Assembly: GCA_003476445.1 (NCBI GenBank) | Contig: DMUF01000209.1 | Location: 3,863-29,683, forward strand | Direction: 5' to 3' | Origin: Gammaproteobacteria bacterium | GTDB lineage: Bacteria > Pseudomonadota > Gammaproteobacteria > Pseudomonadales > Azotimanducaceae | DNA: 25,821 nt | Part shown: positions 8,156-15,959 of the stretch, in pieces | Layout: each line of letters starts with the position of its first letter | Numbering within the stretch: the stretch's first letter is position 1 | Notes under the pieces: generated by a model | Databases searched by the model: none | What the model was told of the DNA's origin: nothing | Seen by the model: only the letters and a program-made list of their open reading frames with translations | Program-made: the position numbers and the translations under genes

Positions 8156-8169
8156 CCTTCCGTAGAAGG
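8156..8169 (-). promoter_or_regulatory. UACG tetraloop hairpin at 5' end of rpsF leader
   Basis: The RNA strand forms CCUUC-UACG-GAAGG: five Watson-Crick pairs closed by a C(UACG)G loop of the very stable UNCG class. It would lie at or within a few bases of the 5' end of the rpsF transcript if the promoter at 8177-8206 is used. No U-tract follows, so it is not a classical terminator. It may stabilise the mRNA 5' end or take part in a regulatory fold. Confidence 0.45.
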
Positions 8170-8176
8170 GGCGCAG

Positions 8177-8206
8177 ATTCTAGGGGCGCGCCTGCCCTTA
8201 AGGCAA
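8177..8206 (-). promoter_or_regulatory. Candidate promoter for the rpsF-rpsR-rplI-ykgJ-dnaB-radA operon
   Basis: On the minus strand TTGCCT (8201-8206, 4 of 6) is followed after 18 bases by TAGAAT (8177-8182, 5 of 6). The -35 element overlaps the last codons of rlmB. Initiation near 8170 gives a leader of roughly 92 bases that contains both hairpins listed here. Confidence 0.5.
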
Positions 8207-9004
8207 GGGTAACTGGTCCGCTGGCACGGGCGCCTGCCCCACTGGCAAGGGCTTCAGTCCCGCTGGCGCGACCAGCGGAGCGCGCTGGCGGACAGCCTCG
8301 AACAGCAGAATACCCGCTGCGACAGACACGTTGAGACTCGACACCGAGCCCGCCATGGGGATGCGCACCGAGAAATCGCAAAGGCGGCGGGTCAGCGCGC
8401 GGATTCCCGCGCCCTCGGCACCCAGAACGATGGCCGCATTGCGCTGCAGATCAGCCGCATGCCAGTCCTGATCGCCAGCACCGTCCGCGGCGTACAGCCA
8501 CACCCCCTGCGCCTTCAGCCACTCGAGCCGACGGGCAAGATTGGTTACCTCCACGAGGAACAGGCTTTCAGCGGCTCCGGCCGCCGCCTTCAGCGCCGCC
8601 GCGTTGAGGGGCGCGCTGTTACGCCGTGGCAGCAGCACGGCCTGCACGCCCGCGGCATTCGCCGAGCGCAGGCAGGCACCGAGATTGCGCGGGTCGGTCA
8701 CGCCGTCCAGCACGAGCAGAAGTAACGGCGGCGTGAACGTCGGCCAGCGCGCCTCGAGCTCGGCTTCATCCGCAAGCGCAAGCTCGTGACAGTCGGCGAG
8801 AACGCCCTGGTGCACACCCTCCGCACGCCGGTCGAGCCAGGCGCGTTCCACCCAGGACACGCGAATGCCCTGGGCACGGGCGCTGGCGACGATGGCGGCG
8901 ACGCGGCGATCGCGGCGCTCCTGCACCACATGCAGGGCACGCACCCGCTCCGGCGCCGACTCGAGCAACGCCTGGACGGCATTGATGCCGATCACCTGAC
9001 TCAT
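8198..9004 (-). CDS. rlmB: 23S rRNA (guanosine-2'-O-)-methyltransferase RlmB
   Basis: A SpoU-type (SPOUT) S-adenosylmethionine methyltransferase expected to 2'-O-methylate the conserved guanosine of the 23S peptidyl-transferase region (G2251 in E. coli). An N-terminal substrate-binding domain (1-75) is followed by the knotted domain with its three motifs: DGVTDPRNLGACLRSA at 100-115, VLGAEGAG at 193-200 and IPMAGSVSSLNVSVA at 215-229. Length is 268, about 20 more than E. coli, due to a C-terminal tail of three imperfect seven-residue units (GLKPLPV, GQAPVPA, DQLPLP). ATG at 9004 overlaps the rnr stop (ATGA), so it is translationally coupled to rnr. TrmH-like tRNA methylation is an alternative, but context favours RlmB. 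Confidence 0.93.
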   Translation of the reverse strand: MSQVIGINAVQALLESAPERVRALHVVQERRDRRVAAIVASARAQGIRVSWVERAWLDRRAEGVHQGVLADCHELALADEAELEARWPTFTPPLLLLVLDGVTDPRNLGACLRSANAAGVQAVLLPRRNSAPLNAAALKAAAGAAESLFLVEVTNLARRLEWLKAQGVWLYAADGAGDQDWHAADLQRNAAIVLGAEGAGIRALTRRLCDFSVRIPMAGSVSSLNVSVAAGILLFEAVRQRAPLVAPAGLKPLPVGQAPVPADQLPLP

Positions 9005-11130
9005 TCGCGCCTCCTGCGGCGGACGCCTCGGGATCGACCTTCGGCAGCGCCTGATCCCGCGACCAGCTCCAGATCGATCCGTCCCGCCGAGGGCTGCACG
9101 TCCAGCACGCGCACGCGAAGCCGGTCGCCCAGACCGAAACGCCTGCCCGAGCGGTCACCCACAAGACTCATGCCGGACGCGGTGGTTCGGAAAAAGTCGC
9201 TGCCCAGTCCGGATACGTGCAGGAGCCCCTGCACGAAGAAACCGGTGAGCTCGACAAACAGCCCAAACTCCGTCACGCCCATGACGACGCCTTCGAATAC
9301 CTCGCCGGTACGTTCCGCGACATGCTCGCACTTGAGCCAGCCTTCCACGCCCCAGGCCACAGATTCCGCGCGCCGTTCGGCGGTCGATATCTGCATGCCG
9401 GTACGCACCAGGGCATCCTCGTCGGCGGGCGCAGGTTCGCCCTGCAAGAGCGCTTTGATCGCCCGATGTACCACCAGATCCGCGTACCGGCGGATCGGTG
9501 ACGTGAAGTGCATGTAACGTTCGAGCGCAAGCCCGAAATGGCCCTTGTTGGCCGGGCTGTAATAGGCCTGCGTCATGGTCCGCAGCGTGAGCATGTCGTA
9601 GATGAAACGATCCGGTCGGTCACCAAGTGACGCCAGCGCCGCGTGAATCTGGGCCGGTGCCATGGCGCCACGATCCAGTCGCACCCCCGCATAGGCGAGC
9701 GCCTGTCGCAGCTGCTCGAAACGATCGGCATCCGGCGGCTCATGCACGCGATACATGCCGCCGCGACCGGCGGACTCGAGGAATTGGGCCGCCGCGACAT
9801 TCGCGGCGATCATGGCTTCCTCGATCAGGCGATGCGCATCGAGGCGCGCCACAGGATGAATCGCGGTCACGTGGCCTTCGGCCAGTTCGAGCACCGCTTC
9901 GTGGGTGTCGAAGTCGAGCGCTCCGCGGCCTTCGCGCGCGGTGCGCAGGGCGCGGTACACGCCGTACAGCGCGCGCAGCGATTCCTGCACCGGCGCTTCG
10001 ACATCCAGCGCCCCGGCATCGATGAACTCCTGCACCCGGGTATAAGTCAGCCGCTGCCAGGAGCGGATCACCGCTTCGTGAAACTCGAAGCCGGTAACGG
10101 CACCGCGCGCCGAGACGTTGAGCGTGCAGACCAGCGCGAGCCGCGGCTCGCGTGGGCGCAGCGAACAGAGCTCGTTGGACAGGGCTTCCGGCAGCATAGG
10201 AACGACCCGGTCGGGCAAATAGACCGAGGTCCCGCGCTCCCACGCGCTCTGATCAAGCGCGCTGCCCTGCTTCACGTAGTGCCCGACGTCGGCAATGGCA
10301 ACGATCAGGCGCCAGCCCCCGCCGCGACGGCGTTCGGCATACACCGCATCGTCAAAATCACGCGCCGTCTCGCCATCGATCGTCACGAGCGGCAGCGACT
10401 CCAGGTTGAGCCGCGACTTGAACCGCCAGGGCTGCACCTGCTTCGGCAGCCGCTTGACGGCCGCGGCGACCGCGTCCGGCCAGGCGACCGGAACACCATG
10501 ACTGGTCAAGAGCGTCTCTGCCGCGTGAGCGGCCCCCGAACGCGTTGACAGGATTTCAGCAAGCTCGCCCGTGAGACCGGCACGGTCTTCCCCGGTTATG
10601 CGAACGAGCACCGTGTTTCCACTCTTCGCGCCGCGCAGTTCGCCGTCGAGGGAGATGCGCCCGCGATAGTCCGGGGCGAGCGACTCGACCCAGGCGTTGC
10701 GTCCGAGTACGTGCAGCTCACCGACCAGCGGCTGCGGCGAGCGCTCGAGCACGCGGAGCACGTCGACGCGCTCACCATCGATAAAAGCTTCGATTCGATC
10801 GCCGCCGCGCAGACGCTGACCCCGCGTTCGCGGCAGCGGTATGCCCTCGAAAAAGAGATCCCGACCGCGCGCCTCCACCACTGCTACGGTGGCCAGGCGC
10901 TCACGAAAGCTGCCGGCGGATGAATGGAACCGCCCCTGCAGGTCCTCAGTCAGTTCGCCGGTGCGCGCCATGCCGCGCAGAAGCAGGCGCAGGCGTTTGC
11001 GGCCAAGCGCGTCCTCCATGCCCGTGCGCACCATGAGTTCCCGCAGGTTTCCCGGGCCAGACTGCTGCAGCTCGCGTTGCAAAGCAGCAGCGGTTAGACG
11101 CGCGCCGTGATCGCCTGCACGCCGACCCAT
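9001..11130 (-). CDS. rnr: Ribonuclease R
   Basis: A 3'-5' exoribonuclease of the RNase II/R family that degrades structured RNA and takes part in rRNA and tmRNA quality control. Order of domains: N-terminal winged-helix region (about 12-70), cold-shock domains (80-235), catalytic RNB domain with DGETARDFDDAVY at 252-264 (acidic metal ligands Asp252, Asp258, Asp260, Asp261) and the RNase II signature HFTSPIRRYADLVVHRAI at 541-558, then an S1 domain (about 615-695). At 709 residues it is shorter than E. coli RNase R (813), mainly because it lacks the long lysine-rich C-terminal tail; it ends in a short GVRRRRRE. ATG at 11130 has GAGG six bases upstream. It heads an rnr-rlmB pair, divergent from tRNA-Leu. 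Confidence 0.96.
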   Translation of the reverse strand: MGRRAGDHGARLTAAALQRELQQSGPGNLRELMVRTGMEDALGRKRLRLLLRGMARTGELTEDLQGRFHSSAGSFRERLATVAVVEARGRDLFFEGIPLPRTRGQRLRGGDRIEAFIDGERVDVLRVLERSPQPLVGELHVLGRNAWVESLAPDYRGRISLDGELRGAKSGNTVLVRITGEDRAGLTGELAEILSTRSGAAHAAETLLTSHGVPVAWPDAVAAAVKRLPKQVQPWRFKSRLNLESLPLVTIDGETARDFDDAVYAERRRGGGWRLIVAIADVGHYVKQGSALDQSAWERGTSVYLPDRVVPMLPEALSNELCSLRPREPRLALVCTLNVSARGAVTGFEFHEAVIRSWQRLTYTRVQEFIDAGALDVEAPVQESLRALYGVYRALRTAREGRGALDFDTHEAVLELAEGHVTAIHPVARLDAHRLIEEAMIAANVAAAQFLESAGRGGMYRVHEPPDADRFEQLRQALAYAGVRLDRGAMAPAQIHAALASLGDRPDRFIYDMLTLRTMTQAYYSPANKGHFGLALERYMHFTSPIRRYADLVVHRAIKALLQGEPAPADEDALVRTGMQISTAERRAESVAWGVEGWLKCEHVAERTGEVFEGVVMGVTEFGLFVELTGFFVQGLLHVSGLGSDFFRTTASGMSLVGDRSGRRFGLGDRLRVRVLDVQPSAGRIDLELVAGSGAAEGRSRGVRRRRRE

Positions 11131-11206
11131 GTACCACCTCGCTCATGACCGGGCGCAGAGTCTCGCACCCCGGCCTGCGCCTGGGAAGGCAGGGATGCCG
11201 GTTGCG

Positions 11207-11236
11207 TTGACAGGCGCGCGCGAGGTTCAGTACATT
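11207..11236 (+). promoter_or_regulatory. Promoter of tRNA-Leu(CAG)
   Basis: A perfect TTGACA (11207-11212) is followed after 18 bases by TACATT (11231-11236, 4 of 6) and then a GC-rich discriminator (CGCGACCCG), as expected for a stable-RNA promoter under stringent control. Initiation near 11243 gives a precursor leader of about 35 bases for RNase P to remove. Confidence 0.6.
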
Positions 11237-11277
11237 TCGCGACCCGTTCGGTAGTACCGAGTCGGCAACCGCTTCGC

Positions 11278-11364
11278 GCCGAGGTGGTGAAATTGGTAGA
11301 CACGCCAGCTTCAGGTGCTGGTGGGGGAAACCCCGTGAAGGTTCAAGTCCTTTCCTCGGCACCA
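11278..11364 (+). tRNA. tRNA-Leu (anticodon CAG)
   Basis: A complete class II tRNA of 87 bases including an encoded CCA. The acceptor stem is GCCGAGG (11278-11284) with CCTCGGC (11354-11360), discriminator A at 11361 and CCA at 11362-11364. The anticodon stem CCAGC/GCTGG (11305-11309, 11317-11321) encloses loop TTCAGGT with anticodon CAG at 11312-11314. A long variable arm (GGGGGAAACCCC region) is typical of leucine tRNAs. The T-arm is GAAGG-TTCAAGT-CCTTT. It decodes CUG, the main leucine codon in GC-rich genomes. The last 22 bases overlap the 3' end of the antisense AI-2E family gene. A tRNA-Leu between purA and rnr is also known in Pseudomonas. Confidence 0.97.
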
Positions 11365-12476
11365 TTCCTTTCAAGCACGCCACTGCCTGTCTCAGCCTCA
11401 GGCACAACGTTCGGGCCATCCACCCACTCCATGAAGAGCTGGTAACCGACCGCCAGAAGCACAGCCCCGACGAAGAGTCCGATCAGGCCGTACCACACCA
11501 GGCCGCCGAGCGCGCCGATGAGCACGACGATCATCGGCGACTCCACCCCACGCCCCAATAGAAGCGGCTTCAGCACGTTGTCGGCCATGCCCGCGACGAT
11601 GAGATACACGGTGAGCATGGCATTGCTGCTCGTCGAGCCATCACCCAACCACCACACGTAGCCGATCACGGGCAGTGACACGATCACCGCAGGCAGCTGC
11701 AGTATGCCGATGAGCATCACGATCAAGGCCAGAAGGCCGGCGACGGGGATGCCGGCCATCAGGAAACCGACGCCGAGCAAGAGCGCCTGAATGAATGCCA
11801 CGCCGATGACGCCGATTGCGACGGATCGAACGGTTGCCGTCGACAGGTTCTGCAGCCGGGGTCCGCGCTCGCGGTCGGTCAGCCGGCAGAAAATCCGCTC
11901 CAGGGCGACGCTGCCCGGCTCCGCGTACGCCATCATGATCGCGGACACGATCAACGACGCCAGGAACAGCGCCACCGCGCCCGCGGTATTGGCCGCCGCG
12001 GTCAATCCCTTCCGGGCAATGCTCTGCAGCTCGGTCTTGTTCTGCGCGAGGTACGCGGGGAGGTCTTCTGCCGCAGAGCTCCAGGTACTGTAGAGCCGCT
12101 TGCCAACAACGGGCCACTCCGCAACGGACGGATCAAGCTTCGGCAGCGTGAGGGCGTCATCCTGAAACCGGGCGTGGAAGTCGTGCATGCGACCGGCAAA
12201 CGAGCTCCCCAGCACGACCGTAGGCACCCCGATAGCGAGAATACCCACGGTCACGATAAGCCCGGCCGCCAATCCCTGCCGACCGCCCAGACGGCGGGCG
12301 ACTCTGCGCTGCAACGGATAGAGCGCAATCGCCAGAATGAGCGCCCAGAGAATGACCCCGGCAAACGGCAGCATCACCTGAACACACGCGACCGCGAGCA
12401 AGACCAGAAGTCCGATACGAATCACCGCGTCGGTCATGTCCCGCGGCAGGGTCTTGCGAACGTTGCTCGAATCCAC
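11343..12476 (-). CDS. AI-2E family transporter (PerM/YdiK-type membrane protein)
   Basis: A polytopic inner-membrane protein of about 377 residues with the AI-2E transporter architecture: two N-terminal helices (VLLAVACVQVMLPFAGVILWALILAIALYPL), a soluble region with LPAYLAQNKTELQS, then five or more helices including PVAGLLALIVMLIGILQLP and the C-terminal LLGRGVESPMIVVLIGALGG motif. Few members export autoinducer-2; others act on Na+/H+ or unknown substrates. The frame is open to 12632, overlapping the divergent mscK-like gene. I chose the GTG at 12476 because it gives the usual length and has AGGA upstream; ATG at 12437 is an alternative. Its TGA lies inside the antisense of the tRNA-Leu T-loop. 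Confidence 0.85.
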   Translation of the reverse strand: MDSSNVRKTLPRDMTDAVIRIGLLVLLAVACVQVMLPFAGVILWALILAIALYPLQRRVARRLGGRQGLAAGLIVTVGILAIGVPTVVLGSSFAGRMHDFHARFQDDALTLPKLDPSVAEWPVVGKRLYSTWSSAAEDLPAYLAQNKTELQSIARKGLTAAANTAGAVALFLASLIVSAIMMAYAEPGSVALERIFCRLTDRERGPRLQNLSTATVRSVAIGVIGVAFIQALLLGVGFLMAGIPVAGLLALIVMLIGILQLPAVIVSLPVIGYVWWLGDGSTSSNAMLTVYLIVAGMADNVLKPLLLGRGVESPMIVVLIGALGGLVWYGLIGLFVGAVLLAVGYQLFMEWVDGPNVVPEAETGSGVLERNGAEERT

Positions 12477-12619
12477 GATCTCAGATTCCTGCCTATCGGT
12501 TCCGCGACATTCTCTGCGTAAGCTGACCGCATTGCGAACTGGCGGCGCGACCAGAGAAAACGACGACATCGCGCGCGGCCGGTTTACTTGTACTATCCGC
12601 GCAGCACTCGGGGTACGGC

Positions 12620-15600
12620 ATGTCACTTCCATCGCTTCGGCTGTTGTTCGCGGTTCTGGCGCTTGCCCTGCTGCTCCCTGCGCTTGGGGTCGCCAGCAAA
12701 TCCGCTATCGAATCGGGGCGCCGCGCGCTCGCCGCGGCGGAGATGAGCGAAGCCGACCGCAGCAAAGCGGCAGCAGATCTCGACGCAGCGATGGTCAACG
12801 AGGAGGCGGCCGACGAGTTCGCCGAGCAGATTGCCCGGCTGCGCGCCGATGCGGCCCGCCTGCCGGCCCGCACCAATGAACTGCGTCGCGCGCTCGCGCT
12901 GGATCAGGACCGCGCGCTCGAAACGTGGGCCGCACGCCTGCCGCGCCAGGCAGATGCGGAAACGCTGGAACGACTGCTCAACCAGGAGCGCACCACGGTC
13001 GCCGCGATCAACGACGAGATCGAAGAGACCGGCGCTCGACTGGCCGAGGTTCTGTCGGGAACACCCCACTCCGCGACCGACATCGTTGTGCTCGGTCAGC
13101 AGGCCGAAGCGCTGGCCGCGCCGATCACGCCGGCCAAGGACGAACCCAAGGTGGTGCTCGAAGCGCGCCGCATCGCCCAGACCTCGGAGCGACGCCGCGT
13201 CAGCGCCGAGCTCGAACTGGAAAATCTCAAGCAGGAAACCGCGATCGCGCGTCAGCAGGTTCTGGAGCTGTCCCTCTCGGAACTGAAGGCAAGGCTCGCA
13301 CTGCACCTCGCGCGCATGGAGGTGCTGCGGCGGGATATCGCCAGTCTTGGTCGGCGCGATATCGACGCTCTGGTAGAGCGACTCGCGACCCGAGCCGCGG
13401 AGTTCGAGGCGACTACCGGCCTCGTATCCCAGACTCGGGACGAGAACACGGCTCTGGGGGCGGAGCTTTTGAACGAGAACATGGCGCTGAGCGCCGATCG
13501 CAGCCGTCTGACAGCTCTCGAAACCGCGCGCGATGCAGGCGCGGAGGCACTGCGCGAGAGTCGCGCCCGCCTCGAGCTTGGCGCACGCAACGACCAGGTC
13601 GGGCGCTGGCTGTGGAGCGAGCGGCGCCAGATCGCCACCCCCACGGCGCTGTCCGAAGCACTCGATGCCACGCGCGATGCGCTCGGTACCACGCGTCTGC
13701 GTCTCTTCAATCTGAGCGCCGAAAGCCGACTACTGCTTGATCTCCCCGAGGCGATCACGGTCCTGACCACCGAATACGTTGCGGAAAACGAAGACGAGGA
13801 AGAAGCAGCGCCCGTCGATGCTGACGCACTGACGGTGCTGCTCAAGGACCGAGCGGAAATCCTTGGCCGACTGCAGCCGCTGCTCGAACGCCGCGTCGCC
13901 GCGCTGGAACAAAGCGAAGCTGCCCTTGTAGCGCAGACGGCGGCCGCCGCCGAGCTGCGTCAGCTGCTCGATCGTCACCTGCTCTGGACGGCCAGCCACG
14001 CGCCCGTGGACACCGCCTGGATCGCGCGCCTGCCCGAGGGCTTTCGCGACCTGCTGAAACCTTCGCGCTACCTTGCGCTCACTGATCGGGTGGTCGAGGA
14101 GCTCAAGGCTCATCCGCTGCGTTGGACCCTGGCCATTGCCGTGCTTCTCGGTCTCTTCGTGATCCGGCGCCAGGCCCCCGAGCGAATACGAGCCGAAGCA
14201 AACGCGGCGCGCGGAAGTGCCGGCGACAATCTGGGCTCCACGGCACGCGCGTTACTGTGGACCCTAATCGGCACCGCGCCGCTGCTTGCCGCGCTGACCA
14301 CAGCCGGCGTGTTGCTGCTCGCCGCGGGCGAGACCGGTCGCTTCACCGATTCCGCGGGCCAGGCCGTGCTCGGTCTCATCGTGCCCGCCAGCGGCTTCCT
14401 GCTCCTGCGCTGGGTGGTCATGGAACAGGGGCTCGGTCACGCCCATTTCCGCTGGGTTCGTTCCCGCAGAGAAACGCTGCGCCAGATACTGCCCATCCTG
14501 TCTGCTGTCGTGTTGCCGAGCTACCTGCTTGCGCTGCTCGCCTTCTACCGCAATGTCGAACTCTCGAATGATGTCGAGGCGCGAATAACCATTGTTATCG
14601 CCACCGTCACACTGGCAGCCGTGCTCTGGTATGCGCTGGCGCCCAAGCGCGTATGGGCTGCGCGCGGCCAGAGCGTCGAGCCCTCCCGACTGCGGGCGCT
14701 GATGCGCTGCGGGCTTCCGCTGGCTGTACTTGCCATCGTGGTGCTTGCCCTGCGCGGCTATGTCTACTCGGCGGGCCTTCTGCTGCAATCCGTTCTCGCG
14801 ACCATCACCATGTGTGTGGTTTTGTCAGTCGTGTTCGGGCTGATCGGACGCTGGCTCGTCGTCGGCGAGAAGCGACTGCGGCTGCGACAAGCGGACGACC
14901 GCGATGCCGGGCGGGTAAGCGGGACGGCGGAGGGAACGCCGGAAGTCACGCTCGACATGATCAATCAGCAGACCGGCCGGTTGCTCCGAGCGCTGCGCTA
15001 CACGGCGTTTGCGACGGCGATTGCCTGGGTGTGGATGGATCTCATGCCCGCCTTCGCCCGCCTGGACGAGATCATTCTGTGGTCGCTCTCGGAAACCGCT
15101 GCGGACGGTACTGCAACGGCTCTGCCGGTGACGCTGAAAGCGCTGCTGCTGGGTCTCATCGTACTGACGCTCACCGGCATCGGTGCGCGCAATCTTCCGG
15201 GTCTCGTCGAGATACTGCTAACGTCACGCACCCACGTAGACGCGGCGACTCGCTACGCCATTACCAGCGTCTTGCGATACGCCATCGTGATCGCAGGCAT
15301 GATGATCGGCCTCGGTATGCTTGGCATGCGCTGGTCACAGCTGCAGTGGCTGGCTGCCGCGCTGACCGTGGGCCTGGCCTTTGGCCTGCAGGAAATCTTC
15401 GCCAATTTTGTCTCTGGCCTGATTCTTCTGTTCGAGCGGCCGTTCCGCGTCGGCGACATCATTACGGTTGGCGAACTCACCGGGCGTGTCACAAGAATCC
15501 GCACGCGGGCGACCACGATTGTGGATTTTGACAACAAGGAGATCGTGGTACCGAACAAGAGCTTCATCACCGGTCAGCTGGTCAACTGGACACTGAGCGA

Positions 15601-15934
15601 CAACGTCACACGGATCACCATAAAGGTTGGCGTGGATTACGGAACGCCGCCGCAACAGGTGCTCGATCTGCTGCTGACGGCCGCGCGTGAACACGCGCTG
15701 GTCATGCCTGATCCGGCGCCGCAGAGCTGGTTTGTCGCGTTCGGTGCCAACTCGCTCGACTTTGAGCTGCGGGTATTCGTGGCGAGCGTCGATCATCGTC
15801 TCGTAGTGCAGAACGACCTCAACATTCGCATCGCGGATTTGTTTGCGGAGCACGCGGTGAACATGGCCTATCCGCAGCTCGACGTGCACATCCGGCACCT
15901 GCCGGGAATGCCGCCGGCACCGTCAGCGACTTGA
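12620..15934 (+). CDS. MscK/KefA-type mechanosensitive channel
   Basis: A 1104-residue inner-membrane channel that would open under membrane tension to release solutes on osmotic down-shock. A signal peptide (1-25, ending GVASKS) leads into a long periplasmic alpha-helical, coiled-coil region rich in Ala, Arg and Glu (30-460). Many transmembrane helices follow from about residue 497, and then the MscS-type pore domain (about 890-1090). The pore helix and following beta domain read GLAFGLQEIFANFVSGLILL (917-936) then FERPFRVGDIITVGELTGRV and VVPNKSFITGQLVNW, closest in pattern to E. coli MscK. That protein needs external K+ for gating, but this cannot be tested here. ATG at 12620 has only a weak GGGG upstream. 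A divergent 143-base gap separates it from the AI-2E gene. Confidence 0.92.
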   Translation: MSLPSLRLLFAVLALALLLPALGVASKSAIESGRRALAAAEMSEADRSKAAADLDAAMVNEEAADEFAEQIARLRADAARLPARTNELRRALALDQDRALETWAARLPRQADAETLERLLNQERTTVAAINDEIEETGARLAEVLSGTPHSATDIVVLGQQAEALAAPITPAKDEPKVVLEARRIAQTSERRRVSAELELENLKQETAIARQQVLELSLSELKARLALHLARMEVLRRDIASLGRRDIDALVERLATRAAEFEATTGLVSQTRDENTALGAELLNENMALSADRSRLTALETARDAGAEALRESRARLELGARNDQVGRWLWSERRQIATPTALSEALDATRDALGTTRLRLFNLSAESRLLLDLPEAITVLTTEYVAENEDEEEAAPVDADALTVLLKDRAEILGRLQPLLERRVAALEQSEAALVAQTAAAAELRQLLDRHLLWTASHAPVDTAWIARLPEGFRDLLKPSRYLALTDRVVEELKAHPLRWTLAIAVLLGLFVIRRQAPERIRAEANAARGSAGDNLGSTARALLWTLIGTAPLLAALTTAGVLLLAAGETGRFTDSAGQAVLGLIVPASGFLLLRWVVMEQGLGHAHFRWVRSRRETLRQILPILSAVVLPSYLLALLAFYRNVELSNDVEARITIVIATVTLAAVLWYALAPKRVWAARGQSVEPSRLRALMRCGLPLAVLAIVVLALRGYVYSAGLLLQSVLATITMCVVLSVVFGLIGRWLVVGEKRLRLRQADDRDAGRVSGTAEGTPEVTLDMINQQTGRLLRALRYTAFATAIAWVWMDLMPAFARLDEIILWSLSETAADGTATALPVTLKALLLGLIVLTLTGIGARNLPGLVEILLTSRTHVDAATRYAITSVLRYAIVIAGMMIGLGMLGMRWSQLQWLAAALTVGLAFGLQEIFANFVSGLILLFERPFRVGDIITVGELTGRVTRIRTRATTIVDFDNKEIVVPNKSFITGQLVNWTLSDNVTRITIKVGVDYGTPPQQVLDLLLTAAREHALVMPDPAPQSWFVAFGANSLDFELRVFVASVDHRLVVQNDLNIRIADLFAEHAVNMAYPQLDVHIRHLPGMPPAPSAT

Positions 15935-15942
15935 TATCGCTG
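15924..15942. terminator. Weak hairpin between convergent genes
   Basis: CAGCGA (15924-15929) and TCGCTG (15937-15942) can pair around a 7-base loop that contains the mscK-like stop codon. It sits in the 25-base gap between convergent genes, where a shared terminator would be expected. The stem is short and only TCTT follows on the plus strand, so efficiency is doubtful. Confidence 0.25.
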
Positions 15943-15959
15943 TCTTCGAAGGAGCGCGG

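Noticed and set aside
8079..8381. N-terminal extension of rpsF by 101 residues
   Set aside because: The frame is open but overlaps rlmB and the promoter region; bS6 begins canonically at MRHYE with a good Shine-Dalgarno.
9643..10548. A 301-residue open frame antisense to rnr
   Set aside because: It is a shadow of the well-supported RNase R catalytic region, with low-complexity composition and no ribosome site.
11249..11260. CGGTA-G-TACCG palindrome in the tRNA-Leu precursor leader
   Set aside because: It is short, lies after the predicted start site and has no partner site; probably chance.
12477..12632. Longer N-terminus for the AI-2E family protein (start at 12632)
   Set aside because: It would overlap the divergent channel gene start and adds an Arg-rich stretch unlike the family; GTG at 12476 gives the usual length.
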